Assembly (NCBI RefSeq): GCF_020252395.1
Contig: NZ_JADCDB010000028.1
Coordinates: 1 to 64,000, forward strand
DNA length: 64,000 nt
Origin: Aestuariivirga sp.
GTDB taxonomy: Bacteria > Pseudomonadota > Alphaproteobacteria > Rhizobiales > Aestuariivirgaceae
Reading direction: 5' to 3'
The stretch's first letter is position 1. Each line of letters begins with the position of its first letter. Under the pieces are notes generated by a model. The model saw only the letters and a list, made by a program, of their open reading frames with translations. It did not search any database and was not told the DNA's origin. The position numbers and the translations under genes are program-made. Positions 26,355 to 34,680 of this stretch are shown piece after piece.

Positions 26355-27250
26355 GCCTGTCCCATCTCGACCGCCTCGAAGCCGAGGCCATCCACATCAT
26401 CCGCGAGACGGCCGCACAGTTCAGGAAGCCCGTGCTGCTTTATTCGATCGGCAAGGATTCGACCACGCTGCTGCACCTCTGCGCCAAGGCCTTCTATCCG
26501 GGGAAGCCTCCCTTCCCGCTCCTCCACATCGACTCGACCTGGGAATTCCGCGATGCGCTGGCCTTCCGCGACTGGGTGGTGAAGCATTATGGCGTGGAGC
26601 TCGTGGTCTATCGCAACGAGGATGGCGTTCGGAAGAACATCAATCCCTTCGATCACGGCTCGAGCCTCTATACCGAGATCATGCGCACCGTGCCGCTGAA
26701 GCAGGCGATCACGGAGCTCGGCTTCGATGCGGCGGTGGGTGGTGCGCGCCGCGACGAGGAGAAGTCGCGCGCCAAGGAGCGCGTGTTCTCGGTGCGCGAT
26801 GCGAACCATGGCTGGAACCCCAAGAACCAGCGGCCCGAACTGTGGGACAATTACAATGGCCGCCTCGCCCCCGGCCAGACGATGCGCGTGTTCCCCATCT
26901 CCAACTGGACGGAACTCGACGTGTGGCTCTACATCCTGCGCGAGGATATCCCCCTGCCGCCTGTCTATTTCGCGACCGAGCGCGCAATCGTGCGGCGCGA
27001 CGGGCAGATCATCCTCGTCGATGACGCGCGCATGCGGCTTCACCCTGGCGAGACACCCGAAACGCTGTCGGTGCGCTTCCGCACCTGCGGCTGCTATCCT
27101 TTGACCGGCGGCATGGAGTCATCGGCGAAGAACGTGCGCGAGGTGATCCTCGAAACGGTGCAGGCGTCGGGCTCCGAACGCGCCGGACGCATGATCGACA
27201 AGGACGGCGCCTCCGCCATGGAGGACAAGAAGCGCCAGGGCTATTTCTGA
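26351..27250 (+). CDS. cysD: Sulfate adenylyltransferase subunit 2 (CysD)
   Basis: A 299-residue PP-loop ATP sulfurylase subunit, full length. It has the PP-loop [12 protein letters not shown] (about 32-43), [23 protein letters not shown] (about 135-150), WNPKNQRPE and [11 protein letters not shown]. CysD makes adenosine 5'-phosphosulfate and normally needs the GTPase CysN, encoded just downstream. Here no cysN follows: a hairpin and convergent gene come next. The partner must be elsewhere or this copy works differently. It is coupled to the DUF6671 gene by an ATGA overlap. Confidence 0.9.
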   Translation: MSLSHLDRLEAEAIHIIRETAAQFRKPVLLYSIGKDSTTLLHLCAKAFYPGKPPFPLLHIDSTWEFRDALAFRDWVVKHYGVELVVYRNEDGVRKNINPFDHGSSLYTEIMRTVPLKQAITELGFDAAVGGARRDEEKSRAKERVFSVRDANHGWNPKNQRPELWDNYNGRLAPGQTMRVFPISNWTELDVWLYILREDIPLPPVYFATERAIVRRDGQIILVDDARMRLHPGETPETLSVRFRTCGCYPLTGGMESSAKNVREVILETVQASGSERAGRMIDKDGASAMEDKKRQGYF

Positions 27251-27271
27251 GGCGCGCCAATCCGCGCGCCT
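27250..27271 (+). terminator. GC-rich hairpin after cysD
   Basis: A perfect 8-bp stem (AGGCGCGC/GCGCGCCT) with a 6-base loop begins at the last base of the cysD stop codon. There is no following T run, so it is not a classical intrinsic terminator, but its place at the operon end suggests 3'-end protection or Rho-assisted termination. Confidence 0.4.
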
Positions 27272-27341
27272 GGCCGCACAATGTCACCGCCATGCCACGC
27301 GGCGCGGGCGCAGCCCAAGGCCATCTGAGTGCGATCCCTCG

Positions 27342-27797
27342 TCAGTCGTCGAGCTTAATGTGGTAGAGCTGGCCGAAGAAGCTGACCAGCACGGCGGTTG
27401 ACCAGCTTAGACAGAACACGCCCGACATCGAGATCATCGGCGCCAGCATGCGCCAGCGGTCATCGACATTGACCCGCGTAAGGCCTAACGAGGTGTAGTT
27501 CTCGAGGGAATAGTAGACGCCCTCACGATAGGCCAGCAGGGCGCCAGCCAGGTACATGAACAGGCCACATGCGAAATCGGTCATCATGTAAAGGCAGAAC
27601 AGAAGCATCATCGCCGAAAGAATGACGATCACCGCCTTGTGGTAGACCGGCGAATGGGTTTCACCGACCTTGAATTTCACGCGGAACAGCCGGATCGAGG
27701 CGTGAAGGCCCATCAGGTGGAGCGCCACGATCACCACGAAGGCAAGCACGCACAGGCCGAAGGATTCGAGCACGAGGTTTTCGGGAGTGGATAACAT
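27342..27797 (-). CDS. Small potassium-channel-like membrane protein with degenerate selectivity filter
   Basis: A 151-residue membrane protein with about three or four hydrophobic helices. The segment YYSLENYTSLGLTRVN (near 90-105) followed by WRMLAPMISMSGVFCLSWST matches the pore-helix/filter/last-helix layout of small two-helix K+ channel relatives (LVTYTTLGYGD...WRLL...GWST), but the TLGYGD filter has become SLGLTR. It may therefore not conduct K+. I choose ATG 27797 (MLSTPEN), which has AGGA about 8 bases upstream; two upstream ATGs are possible. It converges on cysD and is divergent from the LuxR-type gene. Confidence 0.55.
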   Translation of the reverse strand: MLSTPENLVLESFGLCVLAFVVIVALHLMGLHASIRLFRVKFKVGETHSPVYHKAVIVILSAMMLLFCLYMMTDFACGLFMYLAGALLAYREGVYYSLENYTSLGLTRVNVDDRWRMLAPMISMSGVFCLSWSTAVLVSFFGQLYHIKLDD

Positions 27798-27867
27798 GAA
27801 CATTTCCTGGAGCATTGGCCGGGCAAGCGGAATCGCCCGCGGCGCGAGAGATGCTCCAGAGTGGAAT

Positions 27868-28012
27868 GCCGGCGCAACCTTCCGCTCGCATGTGCGGCGG
27901 CACTTGACGGCCAGTTGCGTCAGCCCGCCGCGACCCAATGCCAAAGTGAGGTTGCGCCGGCCGCGCATATGTTTCGAGGGCGCGACGGTATGGCGCCCTG
28001 CGCAACCTTCCG
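27868..28012. repeat. Three copies of a GCGCAACCT motif in the divergent spacer
   Basis: The 269-bp spacer between the channel-like gene and the LuxR-type gene holds GCCGGCGCAACCT (27868-27880) and its exact inverse AGGTTGCGCCGGC (27949-27961). A 13-bp direct repeat, GCGCAACCTTCCG, occurs at 27872-27884 and 28000-28012. Three sites of one motif in a spacer beside a LuxR-type gene suggest operator sites; they could also be fragments of a dispersed repeat. Confidence 0.5.
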
Positions 28013-28066
28013 GGCGACATAATCGATGACTAAGCTGACTGCTACAAGTCTGAACCGGACCTTTTG

Positions 28067-28594
28067 ATGAAACACCGCCTTCCAGTCCTGATCATGGCCC
28101 TGATCGCGGCGCAAGTCATTTGCGCTGTTGTCTTCTTTGTTGACGTCATGCGGGACGCCGCGGATCCCGGGAGGGTCGGCTGGGGTCTGCTGCCGGAAGC
28201 CCTGGCGAGCCTCGCCCTGTTCGTCGGCATCGCCTTCGAGGCGGTCTGCCTCGCGCACCTGCTGCGGCGCAAGGCAAGCCTGGAGCGCAGCGTGGGGCTC
28301 GCCTCCTCGGCGCTGCAAGGGGTGATCGAGAACCATTTCGACGCATGGAAACTTACGGCCAGCGAGCGTGACGTGGCCGCCCTCATGGTGAAGGGCCTGT
28401 CCATTTCCGAGATTGCAGGGGTCCGTGGCTCGGCGGAGGGCACCGTCAAGGCCCACCTCAACGCCATCTACCGCAAGGCCAACGCACGCAACCGCGCCGA
28501 GGTGCTGAGCCACATTATGGACACGCTCATCGACAAGCCGCTCCTGTCTGCCGAGGAGCGCCCGTTCGCCGAAACACGCAAGACCGTCAACTGA
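28067..28594 (+). CDS. Membrane-anchored LuxR-type helix-turn-helix regulator
   Basis: A 175-residue protein. Two hydrophobic helices (about 6-26 and 43-66) are followed by a short coiled linker and a LuxR/GerE DNA-binding domain (about 95-155: LTASERDVAALMVKGLSISE, then GTVKAHLNAIYRKANARNRAE). It has no receiver or autoinducer domain. Such small membrane LuxR proteins are common in alphaproteobacteria and mostly uncharacterised. ATG 28067 is preferred to the adjacent TTG. The upstream GCGCAACCT repeats may be its targets. Confidence 0.8.
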   Translation: MKHRLPVLIMALIAAQVICAVVFFVDVMRDAADPGRVGWGLLPEALASLALFVGIAFEAVCLAHLLRRKASLERSVGLASSALQGVIENHFDAWKLTASERDVAALMVKGLSISEIAGVRGSAEGTVKAHLNAIYRKANARNRAEVLSHIMDTLIDKPLLSAEERPFAETRKTVN

Positions 28595-28678
28595 AGGATT
28601 GTGCCGTCAATCGAACCCATGGGGCTTCCCCCGTGCCCCGTGGCGAAGGGCCGTGTCCGGGTCCGCCAATCCACTTGC

Positions 28679-30187
28679 TCACACGATGATCGGGGAGCCG
28701 AACGTCCCCGCATACCGCTTGCGCAGTTCTGCCTTCTGCACTTTGCCGATGGCGTTGCGCGGCAGCTCGGCCACTTCGAAGATGCGCTTCGGCACCTTGA
28801 ACTTGGCGAGTGATGACGACAGCGCGGAGACGATCTCCGCCTCCGGCGGCAGCTTGGCTTCGGCGGTCACCACCGCGACAACGCCTTCGCCGAAATCCGG
28901 GTGCGGCACGCCGATGACGGCGCTCTCGCAGATCCCCGGCAGGGCATCCAGCACCTCCTCGATCTCCCTCGGATAGACGTTGAAGCCACCGGAGATGATG
29001 AGGTCCTTGGCGCGCCCGACGATCGATACGCGGCCTTCCACGTCGATGGAGCCGACGTCGCCGGTGATGAACCAGCGGTCTGGCGTGAAGTCTTCACGCG
29101 TCTTCTCCGGCATGCGCCAGTAACCCTTGAAGACATTGGGGCCCTTCACCTCCAGCACGCCGGGCTGCTCGCCCCTGACGCGCACGGAAACATCCGGCAG
29201 GGCAAAGCCCACCGTGCCGGCCAGACGTGCGCCGTCATAGGGGTTGGACGCGATCATGCCCGTTTCGGTCATGCCATAGCGTTCGAGGATGGCGTGGCCA
29301 GTGCGCTGCGCGAAGGCCGTGTGGGTTTCCGCGAGCAGCGGGGCCGAGCCCGAGATGAACAGCCGCATGTTTCGCGCCGTTTCCCGGGTGAATGAAGGTT
29401 CCGAAAGCAGCCGTGTATAGAAGGTGGGCACACCCATCATCAGCGTCGCCCGCGGCATCGCCGCGATCATCGCCTTTGTGTCGAGCTTGTTGAACCAGAT
29501 GATGGATGCGGCAGAGAGAAAGGCCGTGTTCAGCGCCACGTAAAGCCCATGCACATGGAAGACCGGCAGCGCATGGAGCAGAGTGTCGTCCGGTGTCATG
29601 CGCCACAGGTCAACCAGCGCTCTGGCGTTCGACTCCAGATTGGCATGGGTGATCATCGCGCCCTTGGAGCGGCCGGTGGTGCCGGAGGTGTAGAGAAGGC
29701 CTGCAAGATCATCGCCGTCCCGCGTCACCGTCTCGTGCCGGTCGTCCATTGTTGCGGCCATGGTGGCGAGCGAGCCGTTGCCTTCGGCGTTGAGGTTCAC
29801 CACGGCGAAAACCTTCGCCGCGTCGGCCAGCGCCCGCATCATGGCCTGGCGTGACGGATCGCAGACGATCAGCTTCGGCTGCGCATCTTCCACGAAGTGG
29901 GAGACTTCCGCTGCGGTGTAGGCCGTGTTGAGCGGCTGGTAGACCGCGCCCGCCTTCATCACGGCGAGATAGAGCAACACATTGGCCACGGATTTCTCGA
30001 CCTGTACCGTCACCCGGTCGCCGGGCGTGACGCCCAGCGCCGCGAGCGCATTGGCATAGCGCGCAGCACCGCGGGCCAGTTCGCCGAAGGTGAGGCACTC
30101 GCGCCCATCGGCGGTGCGGATGGCTATGCGCTCCGCATGAGCCGCGAAGGCCTGCTCGAAGCGGAGGTAGAGATTCCCGCCGCTCAT
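28679..30187 (-). CDS. matB: Malonyl-CoA synthetase-like acyl-CoA ligase (MatB family)
   Basis: A 502-residue AMP-forming ligase. It has the P-loop LLYTSGTTGRSKGA (near 165), YGMTETGM (near 300), the hinge GRAKDLIISGGFNVYP (near 405) and the catalytic lysine near the end (NAIGKVQK). The N-terminal stretch VQVEKSVANVLLYLAVMKAG and PLNTAYT are typical of malonyl-CoA synthetases. It activates malonate or methylmalonate with CoA. It is last in a three-gene minus-strand operon and overlaps the aminotransferase gene by 4 bp. Confidence 0.85.
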   Translation of the reverse strand: MSGGNLYLRFEQAFAAHAERIAIRTADGRECLTFGELARGAARYANALAALGVTPGDRVTVQVEKSVANVLLYLAVMKAGAVYQPLNTAYTAAEVSHFVEDAQPKLIVCDPSRQAMMRALADAAKVFAVVNLNAEGNGSLATMAATMDDRHETVTRDGDDLAGLLYTSGTTGRSKGAMITHANLESNARALVDLWRMTPDDTLLHALPVFHVHGLYVALNTAFLSAASIIWFNKLDTKAMIAAMPRATLMMGVPTFYTRLLSEPSFTRETARNMRLFISGSAPLLAETHTAFAQRTGHAILERYGMTETGMIASNPYDGARLAGTVGFALPDVSVRVRGEQPGVLEVKGPNVFKGYWRMPEKTREDFTPDRWFITGDVGSIDVEGRVSIVGRAKDLIISGGFNVYPREIEEVLDALPGICESAVIGVPHPDFGEGVVAVVTAEAKLPPEAEIVSALSSSLAKFKVPKRIFEVAELPRNAIGKVQKAELRKRYAGTFGSPIIV

Positions 30188-31353
30188 GCCTCTATGAAGG
30201 CCTTCATGCGCCTCAGCGCTTCCGTAATATCAGCCTCGCTCGCCGCATAGGAAAGGCGCATGAAGCCCTTGCCGTTAACGCCGAAACTGTCGCCAAAGAT
30301 CAGCGCCACATAGGCCTTGTCGAGCAGTTCGCGCGCCAGATCGCGCGACTGCCAGCCGGTGCCCGAGATGTTGGGGAAGGCATAGAAGGCGCCGCCGGGC
30401 ACGCGGCAGCGCACGCCCTTGATGTCATTGAGCCCCTTGACCACCATATTCCGCCGCCGCTGGAAGCTCTGTCGGAAACCCTCGATCTCGTCCATCGGCC
30501 CGGTGATGGCGGCAAGCCCCGCCATCTGGGTGGCAACGCTGGTGCAGGAATGATCGACGGTGATCAGCTTTTTCACATAATCGATCAAATGCCTGGGCCA
30601 GATCCCGAAGCCCAGACGCCAGCCCGTCATCGCAAATGTCTTGGACCAGCCGTCGAGGATGATGGTGCGGTCCCTGAGCTCCGGGAAGGAGAGGAAGCTT
30701 ACGAAGTCGACCCCGTCATAGACCTGGTGGCTGTAAATCTCGTCCGAGAGCACCGCAACGTCCGGATGCCTTGCCAGCCCGTGGGCAAGCTTGGTGATCT
30801 CCGCGCGCGAGACGACCCCGCCCGTCGGATTGGCGGGCGAGTTGATGATGATGAGGCGCGTCGCCGGCGTGATCAGCGACAACACTTCCTCCGCGTCGAA
30901 GCCGAAGTCCTTCTCCTCGCGGATCGGGTAGGCCACCGCCTTCGCCCCGCTCGAGCGCGCGGCATCGCGATAGGGCGGGAAGCCCGGATCGGGGTAGAGG
31001 ATTTCCGCTCCGGGCCCGCCGAATATCTGGCAGGCGAAATAGAAGGTCACCTTGCCGCCCGGCACGATCACCACCTCATCGCCCGAGACCGGCGCCTTGA
31101 AGCGTCCGCCCACATATTGCGCAACCGCGTCGCGCAGCACGGGCAGGCCTTGCGGGCTGGTATAGCCATGCGGCCCGTCGCGCACCGCTTTGCCGGCTGC
31201 CTCGAGGATGTGTTTCGGCGGCGTGAAGTCCGGCTGGCCGATCCCCAGATTGATGACCGGATGGCCCTTGGCCTTCAGCGCGTTGGCGCGGTCGAGGACG
31301 GTGAAGGCGGTCTCTTCTTCGATCGCCGCCACGGCAGGATTGATTTTCAGCAT
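30184..31353 (-). CDS. Class I/II pyridoxal-phosphate aminotransferase
   Basis: A 389-residue fold-type I aminotransferase with the pattern of AspC-like enzymes: GIGQPDFTPP (37-46), YTSPQGLPVLRDA, NSPANPTGG (171-179), SDEIYSHQVY (203-212) and the PLP lysine K238 in SKTFAMTGWR. The conserved C-terminal arginine region (MRLSYA) is present. ATG at 31353 overlaps the stop of the dehydrogenase gene by one base. It could form or use a 3-oxo acid such as malonate semialdehyde given its neighbours, but the family covers many amino acids. Confidence 0.85.
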   Translation of the reverse strand: MLKINPAVAAIEEETAFTVLDRANALKAKGHPVINLGIGQPDFTPPKHILEAAGKAVRDGPHGYTSPQGLPVLRDAVAQYVGGRFKAPVSGDEVVIVPGGKVTFYFACQIFGGPGAEILYPDPGFPPYRDAARSSGAKAVAYPIREEKDFGFDAEEVLSLITPATRLIIINSPANPTGGVVSRAEITKLAHGLARHPDVAVLSDEIYSHQVYDGVDFVSFLSFPELRDRTIILDGWSKTFAMTGWRLGFGIWPRHLIDYVKKLITVDHSCTSVATQMAGLAAITGPMDEIEGFRQSFQRRRNMVVKGLNDIKGVRCRVPGGAFYAFPNISGTGWQSRDLARELLDKAYVALIFGDSFGVNGKGFMRLSYAASEADITEALRRMKAFIEA

Positions 31354-32216
31354 CAGCTCACATCGTCGATTGCAGGGTCAAGCAGGTGGCTGACGTTTCG
31401 TCCGCCATGGCCTGTTTCTACGGCGCGGGCGAAGATCTCCGCAACGGTTTCCGTCAGTTGGGAACTGCAACCCAGCCCTTCCGCCAGTTCGGCGTAATAG
31501 CCGATGTCCTTCGCCGCATTCGCAACTGCAAAACGGTAGCCGTCGAAATCGCCCCTCAAGGCGGGCTCCACCATCTTGCGCAGCACGCCGGAATTGCCGG
31601 AACCATTGAGCATCGCCTCGTACAGGTCCTTCCAGCCGATCCCGGCGCGCCGCGCGGCGCCGAAGGCCTCCGCCACAAGCGCCACCATGCCGGTGACGAG
31701 ATAGTTGGAGATGAGCTTTGCCGTGTGTCCCGATCCCGGCGGCCCCACATGCCGGATGGTGGTGGCAAAGCAAGAGAGCAAAGCCTCGATCCGCACGAAG
31801 GTCTCGGGGCTGGCCCCGCACAACACGCCGAGCACGCCCTGTTCCGCCTGTTCCGGCCCGCCGGTGAGCGGAATGTCGGCAAAGGCGACGCCCAGCCCCT
31901 CCAGCTCATGCGCCAGCTTCTTGGTGGCGGCGGGAGCGGAGGTGCCGGCATCCATGATGATCTGGCCCGGCCGCAGATGAAACCTAAGCTGTCGAATGGT
32001 GTGCTCCACCACCTTCGACGTCGTGACGCAGAGCAAGATCGCCTCGGCCTGCGCGATCTCCGCCAGTGTCTTTGCCTCGACGGCGCCTTTCGCCACGAGA
32101 TCCTCGACAGGCGCCCGGTTGCGATGCGCGATCACCGTCACCCGATGTCCAGCCCTCAGCAAGTTGGCTGCCATGCCATGGCCCATCATCCCCGCCCCGA
32201 TCAGCCCGACATGCAT
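31353..32216 (-). CDS. Beta-hydroxyacid dehydrogenase (3-hydroxyisobutyrate dehydrogenase-like)
   Basis: A 287-residue NAD(P)-dependent enzyme: Rossmann motif GLIGAGMMGHGMA at the N-terminus, MDAGTSAP substrate motif (88-95), DIPLTGG (114-120) and catalytic lysine K167 in GSGHTAKLISN. The family oxidises 3-hydroxyisobutyrate, tartronate, 3-hydroxypropionate and similar acids. It is first in the operon with an aminotransferase and MatB. The 62-bp spacer to the divergent aldehyde dehydrogenase must hold both promoters. Confidence 0.85.
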   Translation of the reverse strand: MHVGLIGAGMMGHGMAANLLRAGHRVTVIAHRNRAPVEDLVAKGAVEAKTLAEIAQAEAILLCVTTSKVVEHTIRQLRFHLRPGQIIMDAGTSAPAATKKLAHELEGLGVAFADIPLTGGPEQAEQGVLGVLCGASPETFVRIEALLSCFATTIRHVGPPGSGHTAKLISNYLVTGMVALVAEAFGAARRAGIGWKDLYEAMLNGSGNSGVLRKMVEPALRGDFDGYRFAVANAAKDIGYYAELAEGLGCSSQLTETVAEIFARAVETGHGGRNVSHLLDPAIDDVS

Positions 32217-32278
32217 GCTTGCCTCAACGGTCCCGCGTCCTTATGGTCCGCCCCGAAAATCAGGGAGTTATCCGCATC

Positions 32279-33715
32279 ATGGCGCTGCACCGCAATTTCA
32301 TCAATGGTGAATGGCTGGAAGGCAAAGGGGTCCGCGAGAACGTCAATCCCTCCGACCTCAGCGATATCGTCGGTGAATATGCCCAGGCCGGCGAGGCGCA
32401 GACCGAGGCCGCTATCGCCGCGGCACGCGCCGCGCAACCCGCCTGGGCTGCCGCCACGCCCCAGCTGCGTGCTGACGCGCTGGAGTTCATCGGTGTTGAG
32501 CTTCTGGCCCGCAAGGACGAAATCGGCCGGCTGCTGTCGCGCGAGGAGGGAAAACCCCTCGCCAACGGCATCGCGGAAACCATGCGCGCCGCACAGATCT
32601 TCAAGTTCTTCGCGCAGGAGGCGCTGCGCGTCGAAGGCGTTGCGATCTCCTCCATCCGCCCCGGCGTCGATGTGACGATCACGCGCGAGCCCCTGGGCGT
32701 GGTGGGGCTCATCTGCCCATGGAACTTCCCGATCGCCATTCCCGCCTGGAAAATGGCGCCGGCGCTGGCCTTCGGTAACGCCGTGGTGTTCAAGCCCGCC
32801 GATCTCGTTCCAGGCTCGGCCTGGGCGCTCTCCGAGATCATCTCGCGCTCCGGCGTTCCCAAGGGCGTGTTCAACCTGGTGATGGGCCGCGGCTCGGTGG
32901 TGGGCCAGACGCTGCTCGATTCAGCGGACGTGCACGCCATCTCCTTCACGGGCTCGGTCGAGACTGGCAGCAAGGTTGCCATGGCCTGTGCCGCGCGCGG
33001 CGCCAAGTTCCAGCTCGAAATGGGCGGCAAGAACCCGCTCGTGGTGCTGGACGACGCCGACCTCGACATCGCGGTGGCGGCAGCGCTTGACGGCGCCTTC
33101 TACCAGACCGGCCAGCGCTGCACGGCCTCCTCCCGCCTCATCGTGCAGTCGAAGGTTCACGATGCCTTTGTCGAGCGCATGGTGGAGGGCATGAAGAAAC
33201 TGAAGGTCGATCACGCGCTGAAGGAGGGCACGGTGATCGGCCCCGTCGTCGACGAGAACCAGATGGCGCAGGACGAGCGCTATATCCAGATCGCGCGCGG
33301 CGAGGGCGGCGAACTCGTCTGGGGCGGCGAGCGGCTGAACCGCGATACCAAGGGCTTCTACCTCAGCCCCGCGCTCTTCGTGGGCACGAAGAACGGCATG
33401 CGCATCAACCGCGAAGAGGTCTTCGGCCCCGTCGCCTCGGTGATCAAGGTCGACAGCTATGACGAGGCGCTGAGCGTGGCCAACGACACGGCCTTCGGCC
33501 TGTCCTCGGGCATCGTCACCACCTCGCTCAATCATGCCTCCGACTTCCGCAAGAAGTCGGCGGCGGGCATGGTGATGGTGAACCTCGCCACCGCGGGTGT
33601 GGACTATCACGTGCCCTTCGGCGGCCGCAAAGGTTCGAGCTACGGCGCACGCGAGCAGGGCCGCTTTGCGGCGGAGTTCTACACCGCCGTCAAGACGGCC
33701 TATACGCAGGCCTGA
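32279..33715 (+). CDS. NAD(P)-dependent aldehyde dehydrogenase
   Basis: A 478-residue ALDH. The conserved PWNFPIAIPAWKMAPAL (147-163), FTGSVETG (223-230), general base E247 (LEMGGKNP) and nucleophile C281 (QTGQRCTASS) are all present. The sequence looks most like semialdehyde dehydrogenases of the succinate or alpha-ketoglutarate semialdehyde type. The start is ATG 32279; the longer frame upstream is antisense to the dehydrogenase gene. It is divergent from the hydroxyacid dehydrogenase-aminotransferase-matB operon, so malonate semialdehyde is a possible substrate. Its stop abuts that of the convergent EamA gene. Confidence 0.88.
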   Translation: MALHRNFINGEWLEGKGVRENVNPSDLSDIVGEYAQAGEAQTEAAIAAARAAQPAWAAATPQLRADALEFIGVELLARKDEIGRLLSREEGKPLANGIAETMRAAQIFKFFAQEALRVEGVAISSIRPGVDVTITREPLGVVGLICPWNFPIAIPAWKMAPALAFGNAVVFKPADLVPGSAWALSEIISRSGVPKGVFNLVMGRGSVVGQTLLDSADVHAISFTGSVETGSKVAMACAARGAKFQLEMGGKNPLVVLDDADLDIAVAAALDGAFYQTGQRCTASSRLIVQSKVHDAFVERMVEGMKKLKVDHALKEGTVIGPVVDENQMAQDERYIQIARGEGGELVWGGERLNRDTKGFYLSPALFVGTKNGMRINREEVFGPVASVIKVDSYDEALSVANDTAFGLSSGIVTTSLNHASDFRKKSAAGMVMVNLATAGVDYHVPFGGRKGSSYGAREQGRFAAEFYTAVKTAYTQA

Positions 33716-34591
33716 TCACGCAGCAGGGGCGCGGGCCTTGAATGCCCCCGCCTCGCCCGCGAAGACGAAGAGTCCGCTCGCCACCACGATGGCCGCGCCC
33801 ACAAGCGTCCACAGGTCCGGCAGGTGGCCGAAGAACAGGTAGCCGGCCGCGATCATCCACACGATCTGCGTATACATGTAAGGCGCCAGCGCGCTGGCGG
33901 GCGCCAGCCGATGCGCCTGGATCAGCATGAAGTGGCCGATCGTCCCAGCCAGTCCCATGAAGCCGAGCATCACCCATTGCAGGCCGTCAGGCGTTTTCCA
34001 CAGGAAGGGCAGCGGCGTGGCGGCGGCGAGCGCGCCGACGAAGCCCACGTAGAAGAGCGAGGTCTCCGCCCGGTCGCGCCCGCCCACCTTGCGCGTCACA
34101 ATGTTGTAGACGGCGCCGCACAGCGAGGCGGAGACTGACAGGATCATGGCCCAGTGAAACGAGCCCGTGCCCGGCCGCATGATCAACAGCACGCCGCAGA
34201 AGCCGACGGCCACCGCGATCCAGCGGCGCAAGCCCACCTTCTCGCCGAGGATCGGCACGGAGAGCGCGCAGACCCACAGCGGAATGGAGAAGAAGATCGC
34301 CGCCGTCTGGGCGAGTTGCAGATACATGATGGCCACGAAATTGAGCAGAGTTGAGGTCACCAGCAGCAGCCCGCGCAGCACCTGCAGCACCGGATAGCCG
34401 GTGATCATCAGCTGCATGTTCCCTTTCCGCAGGATGACAGCGAGCGACAGGCCCAGCGCCACGATGTATCGGCCGAACACCGCCACCACGGGCGGCAGGC
34501 TCTGCACCAGGTGCTTGGCGGTGGCATCGAGCAGCGTGAAGAAGACCATGGAGGTCACCATCAGTAGGATGCCTGTAAGGCGTGGTGTCAT
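33716..34591 (-). CDS. EamA-family (DMT) transporter
   Basis: A 291-residue inner-membrane protein with ten predicted helices in two EamA repeats (about 5-140 and 150-285). It is intact, unlike the remnant at 142-720. Typical motifs include VAVFGRYIVALGLSL in the first repeat and GFMGLAGTIGHFMLIQAHRLAP in the second. Members export amino acids or metabolites; the substrate is unknown. It ends exactly beside the convergent aldehyde dehydrogenase stop, with no space for a separate terminator. Confidence 0.85.
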   Translation of the reverse strand: MTPRLTGILLMVTSMVFFTLLDATAKHLVQSLPPVVAVFGRYIVALGLSLAVILRKGNMQLMITGYPVLQVLRGLLLVTSTLLNFVAIMYLQLAQTAAIFFSIPLWVCALSVPILGEKVGLRRWIAVAVGFCGVLLIMRPGTGSFHWAMILSVSASLCGAVYNIVTRKVGGRDRAETSLFYVGFVGALAAATPLPFLWKTPDGLQWVMLGFMGLAGTIGHFMLIQAHRLAPASALAPYMYTQIVWMIAAGYLFFGHLPDLWTLVGAAIVVASGLFVFAGEAGAFKARAPAA

Positions 34592-34680
34592 GACCTGCGC
34601 TTAGCGCGAAGCGGCCGCATGCGCATCCGTCTTCGCCGCGAGCCTACCTGCGCGGCACGCATGGGGGGTGAGACCGGGCC

